Shown here: positions 1 through 5,805 of the stretch, piece by piece
Layout: each line of letters opens with the position of its first letter
Position numbering within the stretch: position 1 is the first letter of the stretch
NCBI GenBank assembly: GCA_946631535.1
Contig: CAMPAF010000122.1
Location: forward strand, 1 to 8,494
Direction: 5' to 3'
Source of the DNA: an uncultured Verrucomicrobiota bacterium
GTDB lineage: Bacteria > Verrucomicrobiota > Kiritimatiellia > RFP12 > UBA1067
Length of the DNA stretch: 8,494 nt
Made by a program: the position numbers and the translations under genes
The notes under the pieces: generated by a model
The model's input: the letters and a program-made list of their open reading frames with translations, nothing else
Databases searched by the model: none
Told to the model about the DNA's origin: nothing

Positions 1-337
1 CGGGCTCGCCGTCGAAGAGCCAGTTGAACGTGCCGAGCGGATAGTTCGCCCACGTCGCGCCGGACTCCACCTTCTTCACGTCCGCAAGCTTGCACGTGTA
101 CGTCTCGCCGTCGTTGATGTCGAGGGCCACCAGCGTGACGGTGTCGTCGTCGGCCGGCGACACGGCGAAGAACGTGCCCTTGTCGATGGCCGCGGAGAAC
201 ACGAAGCCCTCGTTGTAGTCGGTGTGGTTGCCCAGCACCTCGATGCGGCCCGGCGCGTACGCCACCGCCGCCGGCTTGCCGCCGAACTTGGCCTCGAAAG
301 CGGCCATCACCTTGTCGTAGATTTCTTGGTTCTGCAT
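1..337 (-). CDS. galK: Galactokinase, N-terminal part (gene runs off the left edge)
   Basis: GHMP-family sugar kinase that phosphorylates galactose at C1 with ATP in the cytoplasm (Leloir pathway). Only the first 112 residues are in the window. The diagnostic stretch at residues 28-44 reads APGRIEVLGNHTDYNEG, the family's N-terminal sugar-binding signature. R31, H38 and D40 match the Arg, His and catalytic Asp of known galactokinases. The usual Glu of GEHTDY, which contacts the sugar in human GALK1, is Asn37, and the usual Asn of GRxN is Glu33. The ATP-binding GLSSS motif lies beyond the window. The start is fixed by AAGGAG five bases upstream and by a strong promoter of its own. The product could instead be a related GHMP kinase for another hexose or N-acetylhexosamine. 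The family call is firm and the substrate less so. Confidence 0.88.
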   Translation of the reverse strand, partial: MQNQEIYDKVMAAFEAKFGGKPAAVAYAPGRIEVLGNHTDYNEGFVFSAAIDKGTFFAVSPADDDTVTLVALDINDGETYTCKLADVKKVESGATWANYPLGTFNWLFDGEP

Positions 338-342
338 GGAGA

Positions 343-348
343 CTCCTT
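343..348 (-). promoter_or_regulatory. Ribosome binding site of galK
   Basis: AAGGAG on the minus strand, five bases before the ATG at 337. It fixes the galactokinase start and shows that this genome uses canonical Shine-Dalgarno sequences. Confidence 0.8.
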
Positions 349-370
349 GTGGAATTTTGAAAACTGTTGC

Positions 371-399
371 ATTATGCCCAAACCGCACCGGAATGTCAA
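371..399 (-). promoter_or_regulatory. Sigma70-type promoter of galK
   Basis: On the minus strand a perfect -35 box TTGACA (394-399) is followed by a 17-base spacer and a -10 box CATAAT (371-376, five of six consensus bases). Transcription should begin near 363-365, giving a leader of about 27 bases with the AAGGAG site in it. The -35 box starts only six bases beyond the nucleotidase stop codon (406-408), so galK looks like an independent transcription unit and not the last gene of the upstream operon. No obvious operator dyad overlaps it. Confidence 0.8.
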
Positions 400-405
400 G
401 CGCGA

Positions 406-2127
406 CTATCGGCGATCGGAAAGCGAGATGCGCCCCGAGCCGCGCGGCTTCTCGTACGAGATCGGGTAGTTCGCGAGCCGCGCGAGCGGCGAGAGGGCCG
501 AGGCCAGCCTGGGCACCTCGTCCCCTGCCGCCTTGCCGAACGCCTTGGCGTAGTCGGCGAGAGCCATGTAGTCGACAACCAATGCGTTCTCAACCACCTT
601 CGCGCTGCGGAACATCGCGAAGCCGTCGCCGCCCTCCACGAGCGTGAAGGCGTTGCCCGCCATGCGGTAGACCGCGTTCGGATCCAGCGGCACGAACACG
701 CCCGCCTTCCTGTCGTACACGCGCACGTCCTTCACGCGGTAGACGCCGTTCGACGGGCCGGACACCCACGCCCCCGTCGCGTCTGTGCGCACGGAGGACT
801 TCACCGACGTGTCTATGGAGTACTTCAGCCCGGCCACCTGCAGGAACCCGCCAAACTCCCCTTCGCCGGACACCTGCGCGCCGAACTCGAGCGCCTCCAG
901 GACCTGCCGCCCGTTCGCCTCGACCACGCCGATGTCGCCAGCGAACGGCTGCACCATGCGCAACGTCTTGAGCGTCACCTTGCCCCCTGGAATGTCGGCG
1001 CGAACGTTGCCGCCGTTCATGCACGCGAAGTCGCAGTTGAGCCCCGCCTTCTCGTTGGCGTACCACCATGCCGCGTCGGCGGCGAAGTCGCCCGCCCCGC
1101 AGCCCTCCGAGCGCGCCAGGCGCGTGGTCGTGCCTGGCACGTAGGAGCAGATGGCGGACGGCGCGGAGGCTATGCACACGCCGAGCTGGCGCTCGACGGC
1201 GGCCGCGAGGTCCTTCTCGAGGCGCACGACCTTGTCGTCCTGCTCGCCGCGCGAGAACACGGTGCCCGCCGCAACGCACCGCCCGTCCTCGAACGTAAGG
1301 AAGCCCAGCACGCCGAGGTAGCTGCCGCTCTGCGTGAGGATAACGTCCTTGCCCGCCGCGTTGCGGATGCGCGAACCCGTGTATTCGGAGTGGGAGTGGC
1401 CGTCGATGAACGCCACGAAGTTGGTGGTGTGCTCGATGACGTCGATCGACCTGAACCCGGCGCACTCGGGCGAGATGCCCATGTGCCCCAGCACGACCGT
1501 GTAGTCGGCGTGCGCCGCCGCCTCGTTCACGGCCTTCTGCACTGCGGCGTACAGCTCCTCGCCGTGCTCGCCGGCGATGAAGTCGTATGCGCGCCACTTG
1601 CCTGTCGGGTCGAGGAAGGTCGAAGGCTTCGCCGAGACGAGCGTGGTGGGCGTCGTCACGCCCACGAACGCGACGCGCGCCGTCCCGCTCGTCACCACGA
1701 CGTACGGCGGGAACACGAGAGCGCCGGCGGCGTCGGCAGACTTCCTGCTCACGAAGTTGCAGCTGGTCGTGCGGAACTTCGCGCGGCCGACGTTCGAGAA
1801 CATGGCCGCGATACCGTAGTCGAACTCGTGGTTGCCAAGCGTCGCCACGTCGTAGCCGGCCGCGCCCATTATGTCGATCACGCTCTTGCCGGAATCGTAT
1901 CCGCCGAGCGCGGTGCCCTGCACGTAGTCGCCCGCGTCCGCGAGGATCACGTTCTCGCCAGACGCCTTGATGCGCGCCTTCTCGGCGGCGATCGTGGAGA
2001 ACGCGACCACCGCGTCGTCGACGTGCGCGTGCGTGTCGTTCGTGTGAAGCACCGTCACGCGCGTCGCGCCGGCGAGAAGCGGCGCCGCCATCGCCAGCAT
2101 CGCCAGCGTCCTGTTAGTCATCGTCAT
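406..2127 (-). CDS. Secreted 5'-nucleotidase / 2',3'-cyclic phosphodiesterase family metallophosphoesterase
   Basis: A 573-residue UshA/YchR-type enzyme that releases phosphate from extracellular nucleotides using a two-metal centre. Residues 1-21 form a short signal peptide (basic NR, then an Ala/Leu/Met core). The metallophosphoesterase domain (about 23-290) has all the family motifs: D31 and H33 in HTNDTHAH, D67 in GDYVQGT, N99 and H100 in GNHEFDYG, H215 in GHMG, and H244 and H246 in DGHSHS. The C-terminal substrate domain (about 325-530) has NGGNVRADIP (371-380), a GGF at 426-428 and GGDGF at 499-503, where the base-stacking aromatic is expected. Eight cysteines are present. AGGAG lies seven bases before this ATG; a second ATG two codons in is worse placed. 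The gene sits 39 bp after the CDF transporter, probably in the same operon. The exact substrate (AMP, UDP-sugar, cyclic nucleotide) cannot be read from sequence. Confidence 0.9.
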   Translation of the reverse strand: MTMTNRTLAMLAMAAPLLAGATRVTVLHTNDTHAHVDDAVVAFSTIAAEKARIKASGENVILADAGDYVQGTALGGYDSGKSVIDIMGAAGYDVATLGNHEFDYGIAAMFSNVGRAKFRTTSCNFVSRKSADAAGALVFPPYVVVTSGTARVAFVGVTTPTTLVSAKPSTFLDPTGKWRAYDFIAGEHGEELYAAVQKAVNEAAAHADYTVVLGHMGISPECAGFRSIDVIEHTTNFVAFIDGHSHSEYTGSRIRNAAGKDVILTQSGSYLGVLGFLTFEDGRCVAAGTVFSRGEQDDKVVRLEKDLAAAVERQLGVCIASAPSAICSYVPGTTTRLARSEGCGAGDFAADAAWWYANEKAGLNCDFACMNGGNVRADIPGGKVTLKTLRMVQPFAGDIGVVEANGRQVLEALEFGAQVSGEGEFGGFLQVAGLKYSIDTSVKSSVRTDATGAWVSGPSNGVYRVKDVRVYDRKAGVFVPLDPNAVYRMAGNAFTLVEGGDGFAMFRSAKVVENALVVDYMALADYAKAFGKAAGDEVPRLASALSPLARLANYPISYEKPRGSGRISLSDRR

Positions 2128-2134
2128 CTGTCTT

Positions 2135-2139
2135 CTCCT
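2135..2139 (-). promoter_or_regulatory. Ribosome binding site of the nucleotidase gene
   Basis: AGGAG on the minus strand, seven bases before the ATG at 2127. It directly abuts the heptamer repeat that fills the rest of the gap, and it favours the first of two nearby ATG codons. Confidence 0.7.
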
Positions 2140-2141
2140 AG

Positions 2142-2162
2142 TTGGTAGATGGTAGTTGGCAG
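2142..2162 (-). repeat. Three tandem heptamers in the CDF-nucleotidase gap
   Basis: On the plus strand the sequence is TTGGTAG, ATGGTAG, TTGGCAG, three head-to-tail 7-mers matching NTGGYAG. On the transcribed strand this reads as CTGCCAA, CTACCAT, CTACCAA, immediately before the Shine-Dalgarno site of the nucleotidase gene. It occupies most of a 39-bp gap. It could be a scattered intergenic low-complexity repeat or a protein- or RNA-binding leader. Nothing in the window distinguishes these. Confidence 0.6.
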
Positions 2163-2166
2163 GAAT

Positions 2167-3078
2167 TTAATCACCTTGCGCGGACATCTTGTTGTCGGGC
2201 TCGACGTGCACGACCACATCGCTGACCTCGATACCTGCGCCGACGACAGCCTTCTGGACCTGATGGCCGAGGGCGTGTCCGGCCACAATCGACAGCGAAG
2301 AATCCACCTGTATGTGCAGATCGGCCTGATAGAGCCGCCCGTACCGCCGCACGCGCACCTTGTGAACCCCGCGCACGCCGCCGACCTTCCGCGCCACGTC
2401 TGCCACCAGCGTCGCCTTCTCGGCCATGTTCGCGTCCACCAGCTCCTGCAGCGCGGGCCACGCCAGCGTCCATGCCACATGCAGGATGAACGCGCCCACG
2501 ACCAGCGCCCCAGCAGCGTCCGCCCAGGCGACAGACGGGAAGAACCATGCCACCGCCACCGCGATCGCCACGGGCACGGAACTCAGCGCGTCCGAGCGGT
2601 GGTGCCACGCGTTCGACTCGAGCGCGGGAGACTTCACGCGCCGCGCCACATTCCGCGTCCAGCGGAAGATTAGCTCCTTCAGCACTATCGAAACGACCGC
2701 GATCGCCGCGGCGGCGATTCCTGGCGGCGCCACCTGCCTGCCGTCGCACAGGCTTCCGACCGCATGCGCCCCCAGTTCCCACGCCACCACCGCAAGCGCC
2801 AGGGCGATGAACACCGTAACGAGCGCCTCGATCTTCCCGTGCCCGTACGGATGCTCGGCGTCTGCCGGCGCCACCCAGTAGCGGACGCCCAGCACGACCG
2901 CGAAGTCGGTCACGAGGTCCGAGACCGAGTGGATCGCGTCGGCAAGCAACGCCTGCGACGAGAACATCAGCCCGCCAGCGGCCTTCGCGACGGCAAGCGC
3001 CACGTTGATCGCCATTCCGGCGAACGTCACGCGCCGCACGCTGCGCACGATCTCTGCGTTCTCGCACTCCATGTTCAT
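2167..3078 (-). CDS. Cation diffusion facilitator (CDF) family divalent metal exporter
   Basis: A 303-residue inner-membrane antiporter that exports Zn2+, Fe2+, Co2+ or Mn2+ in exchange for protons. Six membrane segments are recognisable. Helix 2 carries DAIHSVSDLVTD, with H50 and D54 as the expected metal ligands. The HPYGHGKIEAL loop (76-86) is the typical cytoplasmic motif. Helix 5 carries HHRSDALSS, with H159 and D163 completing a His/Asp tetrahedral site. The C-terminal cytoplasmic domain (about 210-295) ends with a VVVHVEPDN motif typical of the ferredoxin-like dimerisation fold. The His/Asp pairing in helices 2 and 5 leans towards zinc, but this is inference. The ATG overlaps the TsaC stop as ATGA. 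A GAGG lies two bases before this ATG but eight before another ATG two codons later (3072), so the real start may be 3072. The longer open frame upstream (to 3291) only reads through tsaC. Confidence 0.9.
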   Translation of the reverse strand: MNMECENAEIVRSVRRVTFAGMAINVALAVAKAAGGLMFSSQALLADAIHSVSDLVTDFAVVLGVRYWVAPADAEHPYGHGKIEALVTVFIALALAVVAWELGAHAVGSLCDGRQVAPPGIAAAAIAVVSIVLKELIFRWTRNVARRVKSPALESNAWHHRSDALSSVPVAIAVAVAWFFPSVAWADAAGALVVGAFILHVAWTLAWPALQELVDANMAEKATLVADVARKVGGVRGVHKVRVRRYGRLYQADLHIQVDSSLSIVAGHALGHQVQKAVVGAGIEVSDVVVHVEPDNKMSAQGD

Positions 3079-3623
3079 TGCCTCAGCGTCTGCAATGCGC
3101 CGTCGGGCAGGACTTTGACGACGGTGGATGGAATGCCGCCGGGCGAGATGCCGTCGTCGATCACCAGGTCGGCGGAAAGCCCCACGTCCGCGAGCGCCTG
3201 CGGCGCGTCCGTGGCCGGACGCCGACCGCTCAGGTTCGCGCTCGTCACGCGCAGCGTGCCGCCGCACTTCGCGAGAAGCCTTCGCGTCCACGCGTGGTCC
3301 GGCACCCGAAAGCCTTCAAAGCCATCCCCGCAAGGCAGGACGAGCGTGAGCGCGCCGGGCCAGCGCTCCGCCGCCAGCGTGGCGGCGGCAGGCGGCAACG
3401 TCGCGCCGAACGCCGCCACGGCGTCCGCGTCCGCCGCCAGGAGCGCAATCGGCTTGCGCGCGTCGCGTCCCTTGATGGAGTAGAGGCGCTCGACGGCGTC
3501 TGGATGCGCGGGATGGGCGGCGAGTCCGTAGACCGTGTCCGTGGGAATGACGGCGACGCCGCCGCGGTTCAGCACGTCCGCGGCGGCGTCCAACGTCTCC
3601 TCTGTGCAGGGGAGAACGTTCAT
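3075..3623 (-). CDS. tsaC: L-threonylcarbamoyladenylate synthase, TsaC/YrdC type
   Basis: Cytoplasmic enzyme that makes threonylcarbamoyl-AMP from threonine, bicarbonate and ATP, the first step of the tRNA t6A37 modification. At 182 residues it is the short single-domain TsaC form, without the C-terminal extension of Sua5. PTDTVYGL is at 27-34, the KGRDARKPI nucleotide-binding motif at 51-59, WPGALTLVL at 88-96, RVPDH at 106-110, and TSANLSG at 127-133. The closing ISPGGIPSTVVKV segment is also typical. The ATG sits three bases after the stop of the oxidoreductase gene and has no clear Shine-Dalgarno site, so initiation is probably coupled to termination upstream. Its own TGA overlaps the CDF ATG. 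A housekeeping translation gene between a secreted oxidoreductase and a metal exporter suggests position convenience, not a pathway. Confidence 0.92.
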   Translation of the reverse strand: MNVLPCTEETLDAAADVLNRGGVAVIPTDTVYGLAAHPAHPDAVERLYSIKGRDARKPIALLAADADAVAAFGATLPPAAATLAAERWPGALTLVLPCGDGFEGFRVPDHAWTRRLLAKCGGTLRVTSANLSGRRPATDAPQALADVGLSADLVIDDGISPGGIPSTVVKVLPDGALQTLRQ

Positions 3624-3626
3624 GCG

Positions 3627-5084
3627 CTACCCGCGCAGGACCTTGTCGTAGCAGAAGCCGTAGCGCTTCAGCTCTTCTGGGAGGTTGTACTTGCCGCGCG
3701 CGAACGGCTTCATGAGCGCCTTCGCCTTTTCGCAACACGTGTCTTCCTTCTTCGCGCACCACTTGACCGTGGCGCCGTCCTTCTTGCCGCGGCCGAGCTC
3801 CATGCACATCTGCCCGAGGCAGCATGCCGTGGAGGAGCGCTGCGCCGCCTCGGCGTTCGTGGCCGTCATGGTCGGGTCGCCGGCGCGGATGGCCTCAAGC
3901 CAGTTCTTCCAGTGGTCATCGGACGTCTTGAGCGGGGTCTTGGGATCCTTCATCGGCTCGAGAAGCGCGATCTTGGACGCCATGAGCGGCTTCATCTTGC
4001 CGCCGGTGGACGAGGACGGATCGCTGGGCGTGACGGCCTTGCCGCGCATGCAGTAGAGCCATTCGCCGGTGGAGCCGATGAACTTGATGCCCATCGGGTA
4101 CTTGTTGCACACGTGGACGTCCGTCTTGCCGCCGTTGTAGGAGTAGTGGAGGTCGTAGGTCGTGTGGACGTTCCAGAGCTTGCCGCCCGAGGTGTCCATC
4201 CACTCGCACGTGCCGGTGACGGACTCGGGGCCGGAGTCGTCCTTGCCGAGGCCCCACTGCGCGATGTCGATCTGGTGCGCGCCCCAGTTGGTGATCATGC
4301 CCCAGCCGTACGGCGCCATCTGGATCCAGCCCGGGCGGCTGGCGATCTTCTTGAGGTCCTGCGCGTGGACGCGCGTCTCGTTGTAGGGGGCCTTCTCGTC
4401 CGTCGGGCCGAGCCACATCTCGTAGTTGAGGTTGGCGGGCACAGGCTGGACGGCCGAGCTGCCGCCCGGCTTGTCGCAACCGCAGCCGACCTCCACGCGC
4501 ACGACCTCCCCGATGCGCCCGTTCAGCGCCAGCTCGCATACGCGGTGGAACTGCATCACGCTGCGCTGCCACGAGCCCACCTGCACCACGCGGTTCTGCA
4601 TCTTCGCGAGGTTCGCGATGACGCGGCCCTCTGTGATCGTCTGCGAGAACGGCTTCTGCAGCCAGATGTGCTTGCCCTTCGCGAGCGCGGCGCAGGCGAC
4701 GAGCGTGTGCCAGTGGTCGGGGATGCAGATCTCGACGGCGTCGATGGACGGGTCGTCCAGCAGGTCGTGGTAGTCGGCGAACGTCTTGATTGGCGCCGCC
4801 GCCTCCTTCGTCAGCTTCTGGTACTGCTTCTGGATGAAGTCTACGCCGTGCGCGAGGCGCTTGGAGTCGAGGTCGCAGACCGCCGTAAAGCGGCAGAGGT
4901 CCGTGTACTTGATCGCGAGGGGAATGTCCATCGTGGTCGAGATGCGGCCGATGCCGATCACGCCCACGTTGACCTTCTCGTTGGCGGCGTACTTGCGGAC
5001 GTTCAGCCCCGTGCAGCCGGGGAAGATGAACGGAAAGGCGGCAGCCGATGCGGTGCCGAGGAACTGGCGACGGTTCATTTTCAT
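3627..5084 (-). CDS. Tat-exported Gfo/Idh/MocA family oxidoreductase
   Basis: A 485-residue NAD(P)-dependent oxidoreductase family member, expected to act outside the cytoplasm on a sugar, inositol or related polyol. It begins with a twin-arginine signal (RRQFLG at 5-10), followed by a hydrophobic stretch ending FPGC, a possible lipobox with C24. The Rossmann fold starts at VGVIGIGRI (40-48). The family EKP motif is present as Q143-K144-P145, keeping the catalytic Lys. NWGAHQIDIAQWG (266-278) holds the conserved His/Asp region. About 18 cysteines are present, clustering at the C-terminus (TACCLGQMC, then a C-x5-CC), which is odd for the family. AAGGG nine bases before this ATG selects it over a second ATG two codons later. 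It starts 27 bp after atpK with no terminator between. Similar secreted paralogues are abundant in Planctomycetes and Verrucomicrobia, and the substrate is unknown. Confidence 0.88.
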   Translation of the reverse strand: MKMNRRQFLGTASAAAFPFIFPGCTGLNVRKYAANEKVNVGVIGIGRISTTMDIPLAIKYTDLCRFTAVCDLDSKRLAHGVDFIQKQYQKLTKEAAAPIKTFADYHDLLDDPSIDAVEICIPDHWHTLVACAALAKGKHIWLQKPFSQTITEGRVIANLAKMQNRVVQVGSWQRSVMQFHRVCELALNGRIGEVVRVEVGCGCDKPGGSSAVQPVPANLNYEMWLGPTDEKAPYNETRVHAQDLKKIASRPGWIQMAPYGWGMITNWGAHQIDIAQWGLGKDDSGPESVTGTCEWMDTSGGKLWNVHTTYDLHYSYNGGKTDVHVCNKYPMGIKFIGSTGEWLYCMRGKAVTPSDPSSSTGGKMKPLMASKIALLEPMKDPKTPLKTSDDHWKNWLEAIRAGDPTMTATNAEAAQRSSTACCLGQMCMELGRGKKDGATVKWCAKKEDTCCEKAKALMKPFARGKYNLPEELKRYGFCYDKVLRG

Positions 5085-5111
5085 TGTGCGTTTCCCTTTG
5101 GGTTTGTCTGT

Positions 5112-5561
5112 TTAAGCGATCTTGCCGAGCGCGATGAGCGTGAACACCATCGTGAAGATGGCCACGGTCTCGACGATGCCGAGCGCCGCGAGATAGTTGG
5201 TGAAGCCCTGGTTCGTCTCGGCCTGGCTGTCGCACGCCGCCGCGGCAGCGCGCCCCTGGAAGAGCGCGGAGATCCCGATGCCGAGGCCCGCGAAGATGCC
5301 GAGCACGAGGCACGGCACGCCCGCGCCCGCGACGTTCGTCTTGCCGAGCATGAGGAACATGAGGATCATACCGTAGAGCGTCTGCGTGATCGGCGCGCCC
5401 ACGAACGAGAGCAGCAGGAACGGCGCCGGCTTGTTGGCGGCGTAGCACTTCTTCCACGCGCCCACGGCCGCCGTCGCCGCAAAGCCCGTCCCGAACGCCG
5501 ACCCGGCCGCGCTCAAGCCCAGGCACGCGATTGCACCCGCTACGATCATGAATTTGTCCAT
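5112..5561 (-). CDS. atpK: V/A-type ATP synthase subunit K (proteolipid ring, c subunit)
   Basis: A 149-residue four-helix proteolipid, with two hairpins from c-subunit duplication, that forms the membrane rotor ring. The ion-carrying carboxylate is E131 in GIVETVAIF of helix 4. Aligned from memory with Enterococcus hirae NtpK, the other Na+ ligands are also there: T59, Q60 and Y63 in PITQTLYG of helix 2, and Q102 in ALFQGRAAAA of helix 3. These match T64, Q65, Y68, Q110 and E139 of NtpK, so a sodium-binding ring is likely. The first hairpin lacks its own carboxylate, as in NtpK. AAAGGAG lies six bases before the ATG, in a CA-rich, apparently unstructured leader. The gene follows atpI, but after a 244-bp gap holding a large inverted-repeat element. 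The ring needs many K copies per subunit I, so stronger expression is expected. Confidence 0.93.
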   Translation of the reverse strand: MDKFMIVAGAIACLGLSAAGSAFGTGFAATAAVGAWKKCYAANKPAPFLLLSFVGAPITQTLYGMILMFLMLGKTNVAGAGVPCLVLGIFAGLGIGISALFQGRAAAAACDSQAETNQGFTNYLAALGIVETVAIFTMVFTLIALGKIA

Positions 5562-5567
5562 TGTTTG

Positions 5568-5574
5568 CTCCTTT
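5568..5574 (-). promoter_or_regulatory. Ribosome binding site of atpK
   Basis: AAAGGAG on the minus strand, six bases before the ATG at 5561. It is preceded by a run of CAACA/CAACTCAACAACACAAC-like sequence without stable pairing. This is the sort of open, CA-rich leader that favours strong initiation. Confidence 0.75.
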
Positions 5575-5662
5575 GTTGTGTTGTTGAGTTGTTCTTTTTC
5601 ACTTGTCTATGAGTTCTTTTGGAAACAACAGAAACAACTTGTAAAAACAACCTCTTCTTTCT

Positions 5663-5682
5663 CGCCGCGCAACCGCGCGGCG
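5663..5682. repeat. Perfect GC hairpin 1 within the composite element
   Basis: An 8-base stem, CGCCGCGC (5663-5670) with GCGCGGCG (5675-5682), closes a 4-base AACC loop. On neither strand is it followed by a T tract, so it is unlikely to be a rho-independent terminator. The loop AAC is complementary to GTT in the loop of hairpin 2, which would permit a weak loop-loop contact. Confidence 0.75.
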
Positions 5683-5691
5683 CTCTTGAAA

Positions 5692-5711
5692 CCGGGCGCA
5701 GTTGCGCCCGG
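5692..5711. repeat. Perfect GC hairpin 2 within the composite element
   Basis: An 8-base stem, CCGGGCGC (5692-5699) with GCGCCCGG (5704-5711), closes an AGTT loop; an A-T pair could extend it to nine. It is only nine bases from hairpin 1. On the minus strand it is followed by TTTCAAGAG, not a U run. Confidence 0.75.
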
Positions 5712-5805
5712 ATAGCAAAAGTTGTTTTTATAAGTTGTCATGGTTGTTTCCATTTTAACGAAACTTATCCTCATTTACATTACCGTGCGATGCGCGGGTG
5801 GCGGG

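Larger units (their letters stand above)
5621..5751. repeat. 131-bp composite inverted repeat in the atpI-atpK gap
   Basis: Two 31-base arms, 5621-5651 and 5721-5751, are inverted copies matching at 26 of 31 positions (blocks of 10, 7 and 9 exact bases broken by one and four mismatches). The arms are rich in AAACAAC/GTTGTTT. They enclose a 69-base core with two perfect GC-rich hairpins, so a transcript of either strand could fold as a long stem capped by two hairpins. The AT-rich arms contrast with the GC-rich genes around. The element lies between the last base of atpI (5806) and the atpK leader. It has no reading frame of note, no U tract after the hairpins and no convincing promoter. It may be a palindromic miniature mobile element or a structured RNA leader for atpK. 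The pairing is directly visible; the role is not known. Confidence 0.8.

Noticed and set aside
1..337. galK as a truncated pseudogene
   Set aside because: It is cut only by the window edge. The visible frame is intact with a good ribosome binding site and promoter.
367..2148. A 593-codon open frame on the plus strand opposite the nucleotidase gene
   Set aside because: Same GC-driven antisense effect. It has no Shine-Dalgarno site and no recognisable motif, while the minus-strand frame has every metallophosphoesterase motif.
2142..2162. The heptamers as a CRISPR array remnant
   Set aside because: The units are only 7 bases, directly adjacent with no spacers, and no cas gene is present.
3079..3291. 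A longer 374-residue start for the CDF transporter
   Set aside because: The extra 71 residues are Arg-rich, overlap tsaC and precede the point where the CDF family begins. The ATGA junction start is far better.
3078..5612. An 844-codon open frame on the plus strand opposite tsaC, the oxidoreductase and atpK
   Set aside because: It is antisense to three genes with clear family motifs, and its translation is Arg/His/Ala/Val-rich with no domain. High GC at third codon positions removes stops on the opposite strand.
5663..5711. The two GC hairpins as rho-independent terminators
   Set aside because: Neither is followed by a run of T on either strand. On the minus strand the following bases are TTTCAAGAG and AGAAAGAAG.
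5721..5760. A promoter for atpK inside the right arm (TATAAA on the minus strand)
   Set aside because: The -10-like box has no acceptable -35 box at 16-19 bases, and the A/T-rich arm makes such matches likely by chance.
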